In this document: positions 51,251 through 61,050 of the stretch, in pieces
How the letters are laid out: each line of letters starts with the position of its first letter
Numbering within the stretch: the stretch's first letter is position 1
Assembly (NCBI GenBank): GCA_037013495.1
Contig: CM072810.1
Location: 49,090,843 to 49,154,842 of the forward strand
Direction: 5' to 3'
From: Hippophae tibetana
Taxonomy: Eukaryota; Streptophyta; Magnoliopsida; Rosales; Elaeagnaceae
Length of the DNA: 64,000 nt
Position numbers and translations under genes: made by a program
The notes under the pieces: model-generated
Told to the model about the DNA's origin: nothing
Seen by the model: the letters and a program-made list of their open reading frames with translations, nothing else
Database searches by the model: none

Positions 51251-54200
51251 ACATTTGATAAATCGCAATTTCTACTTTAAAAGATGATAACTTTTGACTC
51301 GAGTATTGAAACGACTATATTATTATATGAAACTAAAGCTCGTAGCGATTCACACAATATGAGATGGGCTCAAATTTGGAATATCATTTTTGTACCAAAA
51401 TTTCAACATTTACATCATTTATTGAGGGTTTTTATTTTTTTGCCAACCATTTTCGTTGTACTTACTTTCGATTTTATTCAAAATAGCCGTAAAGGAGATA
51501 TTGGTGCTAACAAATGGTTCTTTATTTATGTGTTCAATTCCTATATATTCTTCCAAAACAAATGAGTAAAGAAAAAATAAAAGGCTATTGTTCCCATTTA
51601 AAAAAGGAACAAAACATTTGATAAATGGGAGTTCCAAATTTAAACGACGATAAAATTTTACTTGCATATCGAGACAACTATTATAATATATCAAAATGAA
51701 ACTCGTACCGATTCAAAAAATTTGATTTGGCCCCACAAAGGAACCACATTTTTGTACTCAAATTCCATCGTTTACATCATTTACCGAGGGTTTTAAGTGT
51801 TTGTCTCACCATTTCTGTTGTACTTACTTTGTATTTTATTCAAAAGTGCCGTAAAGGAGATATTGGTTCAAACAAAGGGTTCTTTATTTATGCGTTCTAT
51901 CAATATCTATTCTTCCAAAAAAATAAGGGAAGAGAAAGAGAAAGGAGCTACTGTTCAAATTTTAAAAAAGAATAAAACATTTGATAAATCGCAATTTCAA
52001 CTTTAAAAGATGATAACTTTTGACTCGGGTATTCAAACGACTATATTATTATATGAAACCGAAGCTCGAAGCGATTCACACAATATGAGATGGCCTCAAA
52101 TTTGGAATATCCTTTTTGTACCAAAATTTCAACATTTACATCATTTATTGAGGGTTTTTAGTTTTTTCCCAACAATTTCTGTTGTACTCACTTTTGATTT
52201 TATTCAAAAGAGCCGTAAAAGAGATATTGGTGCTAACAAATGGTTCTTTATTTATATGTTCAATCCCTTTATATTCTTCCATAAATATGAGTAAAGAAAA
52301 AGGAAAAGGCTACTGTTCCCATTTAAAAATGGAACAAAACATTTGATAAATCGGAGTTCCAACTTTAAACGACGATAAAAGTTTACTTGTATATCGAGAC
52401 AACTATTATAATATATCAAATTGAAGACTGCACCGATTCAAAAAATCGGATTTGGTCGCACAAAGGAACCACATTATTGTACCCAAATTCCATCGTTTAC
52501 ATCATTTACCGATAGTTTTAAGTGTTTGCCTCACCATATCCGTTGTAATTACTCCCAATTTGTTTCAAAAGTTCCGTAAAGGAGATATTGGTACAAACAA
52601 ATGGTTCCTCATTTATGCGTTCAATCAATATCTATTCGTCCAAAATAAATAAGGGAAGAGAAAGAGAAAGGAGCTACTGTTCACATTTTAAAAAAGAATA
52701 AAACATTTGATAAATCGCAATTTCTACTTTAAAAGATGATAACTTTTGACTCGGGTATTCAAATGACTATATTATTATATGAAACTAAAGCTCTTAGTGA
52801 TTCACACAATATGAGATGGGCTCAAATTTGGAATATCATTTTTGTACCAAAATTTCAACATTTACATCATTTATTGAGGGTTTTTAGTTTTTTGCAAATC
52901 ATTTCTGTTGTACTTACTTTTGAGTTTATTCAAAAGAGCCGTAAAGGAGATATTGGTGCTAACAAATGGTTCTTTATTTATATGTTCAATCCCTATATAT
53001 TCTTCCATAAATATGAGTAAAGAAAAAGGAAAAGGCTACTGTTCCCATTTAAAAATGGAACAAAACATTTGATAAATCGGAGTTCCAACTTTAAACGACG
53101 ATAAAAGTTTACTTGTATATCGAGACAACTATTATAATATATCAAATTGAAGACTGCACCGATTCAAAAAATCTGATTTGGTCCCACAAAGTAACCACAT
53201 TATTGTACCCAAATTCCATCGTTTACATCAATTACCGAGGGTTTTAAGTGTTTGCCTCACCATTTCCGTTGTACTTACTCCCAATTTGTTTCAAAACTTC
53301 CGTAAAGGAGATATTGGTACAAACAAAGGGTTCCTTATTTATGTGTTCAATCAATATCTATTCCTCCAAAATAAATAAGGGAAGAGAAAGAGAAAGGAGC
53401 TACTGTTCACATTTTAAAAAAGAATAAAACATTTGATAAATCGCAATTTCTACTTTAAAAGATGATAACTTTTGACTCGGGTATTCAAATGACTATATTA
53501 TTATATGAAACTAAAGCTCTTAGTGATTCACACAATATGAGATGGGCTCAAATTTGGAATAACATTTTTGTACCAAAATTTCAACATTTACATCATTTAT
53601 TGAGGGTTTTTAGTTTTTTGCAAATCATTTCTGTTGTACTTACTTTTGAGTTTATTCAAAAGAGCCGTAAAGGAGATATTGGTGCTAAAAAATGGTTCTT
53701 TATTTATATGTTCAATCCCTATATATTCTTCCATAAATATGAGTAAAGAAAAAGGAAAAGGCTACTGTTCCCATTTAAAAATGGAACAAAACATTTGATA
53801 AATCGGAGTTCCAACTTTAAACGACGATAAAAGTTTACTTGTATATCGAGACAACTATTATTATATATCAAATTGAAGACTGCACCGATTCAAAAAATCT
53901 GATTTGGCCCCACAAAGGAACAACATTATTGTACCCATATTCCATCGTTTACATCATTTACCGAAGGTTTTAAGTGTTTGCCTCACCATATCCATTGTAC
54001 TTACTCCCAATTTGTTTCAAAAGTTCCGTAAAGGAGATATTGGTACAAACAAATGGTTCCTTATTTATGCGTTCAATCAATATCTATTCGTCCAAAATAA
54101 ATAAGGGAAGAGAAAGAGAAAGGAGCTACTGTTCACATTTTAAAAAAGAATAAAACATTTGATAAATCGCAATTTCTACTTTAAAAGATGATAACTTTTG

Positions 54201-55606
54201 ACTCGGGTATTCAAATGACTATATTATTATATGAAACTAAAGCTCTTAGTGATTCACACAATATGAGATGGGCTCAAATTTGGAATATCATTTTTGTACC
54301 AAAATTTCAACATTTACATCATTTATTTAGGGTTTTTAGTTTTTTGCAAATCATTTCTGTTGTACTTACTTTTGAGTTTATTCAAAAGAGCCGTAAAGGA
54401 GATATTGGTGCTAACAAATGGTTCTTTATTTATATGTTCAATCCCTATATATTCTTCCATAAATATGAGTAAAGAAAAAGGAAAAGGCTACTGTTCCCAT
54501 TTAAAAATGGAACAAAACATTTGATAAATCGGAGTTCCAACTTTAAACGACGATAAAAGTTTACTTGTATATCGAGACAACTATTATAATGTATCAAATT
54601 GAAGACTGCACCGATTCAAAAAATCTGATTTGGTCCCACAAAGTAACCACATTATTGTACCCATATTCCATCGTTTACATCATTTACCGAGGGTTTTAAG
54701 TGTTTGCCTCACCATTTCCGTTGTACTTACTCCCAATTTGTTTCAAAAGTTCCGTAAAGGAGATATTGGTACAAACAAATGGTTCCTTATTTATGCGTTC
54801 AATCAATATCTATTCGTCCAAAATAAATAAGGGAAGAGAAAGAGAAAGGAGCTACTGTTCACATTTTAAAAAAGAATAAAACATTTGATAAATCGCAATT
54901 TCTACTTTAAAAGATGATAACTTTTGACTCGGGTATTCAAATGACTATATTATTATATGAAACTAAAGCTCTTAGTGATTCACACAATATGAGATGGGCT
55001 CAAATTTGGAATATCATTTTTGTACCAAAATTTCAACATTTACATCATTTATTTAGGGTTTTTAGTTTTTTGCAAATCATTTCTGTTGTACTTACTTTTG
55101 AGTTTATTCAAAAGAGCCGTAAAGGAGATATTGGTGCTAACAAATGGTTCTTTATTTATATGTTCAATCCCTATATATTCTTCCATAAATATGAGTAAAG
55201 AAAAAGGAAAAGGCTACTGTTCCCATTTAAAAATGGAACAAAACATTTGATAAATCGGAGTTCCAACTTTAAACGACGATAAAAGTTTACTTGTATATCG
55301 AGACAACTATTATAATATATCAAATTGAAGACTGCACCGATTCAAAAAATCTGATTTGGTCCCACAAAGTAACCACATTATTGTACCCAAATTCCATCGT
55401 TTACATCAATTACCGAGGGTTTTAAGTGTTTGCCTCACCATTTCCGTTGTACTTACTCCCAATTTGTTTCAAAACTTCCGTAAAGGAGATATTGGTACTA
55501 ACAAAGGGTTCCTTATTTATGTGTTCAATCAATATCTATTCCTCCAAAATAAATAAGGGAAGAGAAAGAGAAAGGAGCTACTGTTCACATTTTAAAAAAG
55601 AATAAA
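51251..55606 (+). repeat. 12-mer HOR, copy 2 (4356 bp)
   Basis: Starts: A 51251, B 51614, A 51977, B 52339, A 52703, B 53065, A 53429, B 53791, A 54155, B 54517, A 54881, B 55243. It matches copy 1 at offset 4355 up to the A at 54155. Monomers 8-10 (about 53900-54600) carry two private changes (a 53994, g 54591) that also occur 9437 bp upstream in the 4-mer block, so this unit took sequence from that lineage. Copy 3 begins directly after at 55607. Confidence 0.9.
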
Positions 55607-58146
55607 ACATTTGATAAATCGCAATTTCTACTTTAAAAGATGATAACTTTTGACTCGAGTATTGAAACGACTATATTATTATATGAAACTAAAGCTCGTA
55701 GCGATTCAGACAATATGAGATGGGCTCAAATTTGGAATATCATTTTTGTACCAAAATTTCAACATTTACATCATTTATTGAGGGTTTTTATTTTTTTGCC
55801 AACCATTTTCGTTGTACTTACTTTCGATTTTATTCAAAATAGCCGTAAAGGAGATATTGGTGCTAACAAATGGTTCTTTATTTATGTGTTCAATTCCTAT
55901 ATATTCTTCCAAAACAAATGAGTAAAGAAAAAATAAAAGGCTATTGTTCCCATTTAAAAAAGGAACAAAACATTTGATAAATGGGAGTTCCAAATTCAAA
56001 CGACGATAAAATTTTACTTGCATATCGAGACAACTATTATAATATATCAAAATGAAACTCGTACCGATTCAAAAAATTTGATTTGGCCCCACAAAGGAAC
56101 CACATTTTTGTACTCAAATTCCATCGTTTACATCATTTACCGAGGGTTTTAAGTGTTTGTCTCACCATTTCTGTTGTACTTACTCCCAATTTGTTTCAAA
56201 AGTGCCGTAAAGGAGATATTGGTTCAAACAAAGGGTTCTTTATTTATGCGTTCTATCAATATCTATTCTTCCAAAAAAATAAGGGAAGAGAAAGAGAAAG
56301 GAGCTACTGTTCAAATTTTAAAAAAGAATAAAACATTTGATAAATCGCAATTTCAACTTTAAAAGATGATAACTTTTGACTCGGGTATTCAAACGACTAT
56401 ATTATTATATGAAACCGAAGCTCGAAGCGATTCACACAATATGAGATGGCCTCAAATTTGGAATATCCTTTTTGTACCAAAATTTCAACATTTACATCAT
56501 TTATTGAGGGTTTTTAGTTTTTTCCCAACAATTTCTGTTGTACTCACTTTTGATTTTATTCAAAAGAGCCGTAAAAGAGATATTGGTGCTAACAAATGGT
56601 TCTTTATTTATATGTTCAATCCCTTTATATTCTTCCATAAATATGAGTAAAGAAAAAGGAAAAGGCTACTGTTCCCATTTAAAAATGGAACAAAACATTT
56701 GATAAATCGGAGTTCCAACTTTAAACGACGATAAAAGTTTACTTGTATATCGAGACAACTATTATAATATATCAAATTGAAGACTGCACCGATTCAAAAA
56801 ATCGGATTTGGTCGCACAAAGGAACCACATTATTGTACCCAAATTCCATCGTTTACATCATTTGCCGATAGTTTTAAGTGTTTGCCTCACCATATCCGTT
56901 GTAATTACTCCCAATTTGTTTCAAAAGTTCCGTAAAGGAGATATTGGTACAAACAAATGGTTCCTCATTTATGCGTTCAATCAATATCTATTCGTCCAAA
57001 ATAAATAAGGGAAGAGAAAGAGAAAGGAGCTACTGTTCACATTTTAAAAAAGAATAAAACATTTGATAAATCGCAATTTCTACTTTAAAAGATGATAACT
57101 TTTGACTCGGGTATTCAAATGACTATATTATTATATGAAACTAAAGCTCTTAGTGATTCACACAATATGAGATGGGCTCAAATTTGGAATATCATTTTTG
57201 TACCAAAATTTCAACATTTACATCATTTATTGAGGGTTTTTAGTTTTTTGCAAATCATTTCTGTTGTACTTACTTTTGAGTTTATTCAAAAGAGCCGTAA
57301 AGGAGATATTGGTGCTAACAAATGGTTCTTTATTTATATGTTCAATCCCTATATATTCTTCCATAAATATGAGTAAAGAAAAAGGAAAAGGCTACTGTTC
57401 CCATTTAAAAATGGAACAAAACATTTGATAAATCGGAGTTCCAACTTTAAACGACGATAAAAGTTTACTTGTATATCGAGACAACTATTATAATATATCA
57501 AATTGAAGACTGCACCGATTCAAAAAATCGGATTTGGTCGCACAAAGGAACCACATTATTGTACCCAAATTCCATCGTTTACATCATTTGCCGATAGTTT
57601 TAAGTGTTTGCCTCACCATATCCGTTGTAATTACTCCCAATTTGTTTCAAAAGTTCCGTAAAGGAGATATTGGTACAAACAAATGGTTCCTCATTTATGC
57701 GTTCAATCAATATCTATTCGTCCAAAATAAATAAGGGAAGAGAAAGAGAAAGGAGCTACTGTTCACATTTTAAAAAAGAATAAAACATTTGATAAATCGC
57801 AATTTCTACTTTAAAAGATGATAACTTTTGACTCGGGTATTCAAATGACTATATTATTATATGAAACTAAAGCTCTTAGTGATTCACACAATATGAGATG
57901 GGCTCAAATTTGGAATATCATTTTTGTACCAAAATTTCAACATTTACATCATTTATTGAGGGTTTTTAGTTTTTTGCAAATCATTTCTGTTGTACTTACT
58001 TTTGAGTTTATTCAAAAGAGCCGTAAAGGAGATATTGGTGCTAACAAATGGTTCTTTATTTATATGTTCAATCCCTATATATTCTTCCATAAATATGAGT
58101 AAAGAAAAAGGAAAAGGCTACTGTTCCCATTTAAAAATGGAACAAA
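55607..58146 (+). repeat. 12-mer HOR, partial copy 3 (7 monomers, 2540 bp)
   Basis: A 55607, B 55970, A 56333, B 56695, A 57059, B 57421, A 57785. The first five follow copy 2 at offset 4356. The B at 55970 switches to 'cccaatttgtttc' in mid-monomer where copies 1 and 2 have 'ttgtattttattc', a small conversion. B 57421 and A 57785 are a 726-bp duplication of B 56695 and A 57059, sharing the private 'catttgccgatag' (g at 56864 and 57590). The 12-mer then gives way to 11-mer-type sequence inside the B at 58147. Confidence 0.88.
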
Positions 58147-61050
58147 ACATTTGATAAATCGGAGTTCCAACTTTAAACGACGATAAAAGTTTACTTGTAT
58201 ATCGAGACAACTATTATAATATATCAAATTGAAGACTGCACCGATTCAAAAAATCGGATTTGGTCTCACAAAGGAACCACATTATTGTACCCAAATTCCA
58301 TCGTTTACATCATTTACCGATAGTTTTAAGTGTTTGCCTCACCATTTCCGTTGTACTTACTCCCAATTTGTTTCAAAAGAGCCGTAATGGAGATTTTGGT
58401 GCAAAAAAAGGGTTCTTTATTTATGTGTTCCATAAATATCAATGCTTCCAAATAAAAATAAGGGTAGAGAAAATTAAAGGAGCTACTGTTCACATTTTAA
58501 AAAAGAATAAAACATTTGATAAATCGCAATTTCAACTTTAAAAGATGATAACTTTTGACTCGGGTATTGAAACGACTATATTATTATATGAAACCGAAGC
58601 TCGTAGCGATTCACACAATATGAGATGGCCTGAAATTTGGAATATCTTTTTTGTACCAAAATTTCATCATTTACATCATTTATTGAGGGTTTTTAGTTTT
58701 TTGGCCACCATTTCCATTGTACTTACTTTCGATTTTATTCAAAAGAGCCGTAAAGGAGATATTGGTGCAAACAAATGGTTCTTTATTTTTATGTTCAATC
58801 CCTATATATTCTTCCAAAAAAAATGAGTAAAGAAAAAGGAAAAGGCTATTGTTCCCATTTAAAAAAAGAACAAAACATTTGATAAATCGGAGTTCCAAAT
58901 TTAAACACCGATAAAATTTTACTTGCATATCGAGACAACTATTATAATACATCAAATTGAAACTCGTACCGATTCAAACAATCTGATTTGGCCCCATAGA
59001 GGAACCACATTTTTGTACCCAAATTCCATCATTTACATTATTTACCGAGGGTTTTAAGTGTTTGTCTCACCATTTCCGTTGTACTTAATTTCTATTTTAT
59101 TCAAAAGTTCCGTAAAGGAGTTATTGGTACAAACAAAGGGTTCCTTATTTATGCGTTCAATCAATATCTATTCTTCCAAAATAAATAAGGGAAGAGAAAG
59201 AGAAAGGAGCTACTGTTCACATTTTAAAAAAGAATAAAAAATTTGATAAATCACAATTTCTACTTTAAAAGATGATAACTTTTGACTCGGGTATTGAAAC
59301 GACTATATTATTATATGAAACCGAAGCTCTTAGCGATTCACACAATATGAGATGGCCTCAAATTTGGAATATCATTTTTGTACCTAAATTTCATCATTTA
59401 CATTTATTGTGGGTTTTTTGTTTTTTGGCCACCATTTCCGTTGTACTTGCTTTCGATTTTATTCAAAAGAGCCGTAAAGGAGATATTGGTGCAAACTAAT
59501 GGTTCTTTATTTATGTGTTCAATCCCTATATATTCTTCCAAAAAAATGAGTAAAGAAAAAGGAAAAGGCTACTGTTCCCATTTAAAAATGGAACAAAACA
59601 TTTGATAAATCGGAGTTCCGACTTTAAACGACGATAAAAGTTTACTTGCATATCGAAAAAATATTATAATATATCAAATTGAATCCCGTACCGATTCAAA
59701 AAATCTGATTTGGCCCCACAAAGGAACCACATTTTTGTACCCAAATTCCATCGTTTACATCATTTACCGAGGGTTTTAAGTATTTGTCTCACCATTTCCG
59801 TTGTACTTACTCCCAATATTATTCAAAAGAGGCGTAATGGAGATATTGGTGGAAATAAAGGGTTCTTTATTTATGCGTTTCATCAATATCAATACTTCAA
59901 AACAAAAATAAGGGTTGAGAAAAGGAAAGGAGCTACTGTTCACATTTAAAAAAGGAATAAAACATTTGATAAATCGGAATTCCAAATTTAGACGACGATA
60001 AAATTTTACTTGCATATCGAGACAACTATTATAATATATCAAATTGAAGCTCGTACCGATTCAAACAATCTGATTTGGCCCCATAGAGGAACCACATTTT
60101 TGTACCTAAATTCCATCGTTTACATCATTTACCGAGGGTTTTAAGTGTTTCTCTCACCATTTCCGTTGTACTTACTTTGTATTTGATTCAAAAGTGCCAT
60201 AAAGGAGATATTGGTGCAAACAAAGGGTTCTTTATTTATGCGTTCAATCAATATCTATTCGTCCAAAATAAATAAGGGAAGAGAAAGAGAAAGGAGCTAC
60301 TGTTCACATTTTAAAAAAGAATAAAACATTTGATAAATCACAATTTCTACTTTAAAAATGATAACTTTTGACTCGGGTATTGAAACGACTATATTATTAT
60401 ATGAAACTAAAGCTCGTAGCGATTCACACAATATGAGATGGCCTCAAATTTGGAATATCATTTTTTTACCAAAATTTCAACATTTACATCATTTATTGAG
60501 GGTTTTTATTTTTTTGCCAACCATTTCCGTTGTACTTACTTTCGATTTTATTCAAAATAGCCGTAAAGGAGATATTGGTGCTAACAAATGGTTCTTTATT
60601 TATGTGTTCAATTCCTATATATTCTTCCAAAACAAATGAGTAAAGAAAAAATAAAAGGCTATTGTTCCAATTTAAAAAAGGAACAAAACATTTGATAAAT
60701 GGGAGTTCCAACTTTAAACGACAATAAAATTTTACTTGCATATCGAGCTACTATTATAATATATGAAAATGAAGCCCGTACCGAATCAAAAAATCTGATT
60801 TGGCCCCACAAAGGAACCACATTTTTGCACCCAAATTCCATCGTTTACATCATTTACCGAGGGTTTTAAGTGTTTGTCTCACCATTTCTGTTGTACTTAC
60901 TTTGTATTTTATTCAAAAGTGCCGTAAATGAGATATTGGTTCAAACAAAGGGTTCTTTATTTATGCGTTCAATCAATATCTATTCTTCCAAAAAAAATAA
61001 GGGAAGAGAAAGAGAAAGGAGCTACTGTTCACATTTTAAAAAAGAATAAA
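58147..61050 (+). repeat. Second locus of 11-mer-type sequence (8 monomers)
   Basis: B 58147, A 58512, B ~58875, A 59239, B 59597, B ~59961, A 60325, B ~60688 repeat the first eight monomers of the 11-mer, B-B step included, at offset 47183 (11362 to 58545, 12089 to 59272, 13175 to 60358). The head of the B at 58147 still has 12-mer features ('ttaccgatagtttt'), so the switch is near 58320-58380. The match is lost around 60890, where this copy reads 'ctgttgtacttac' and the 11-mer reads 'ctattgtacttac'. The A at 60325 lacks one g ('tttaaaaatgataac'). Confidence 0.87.
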
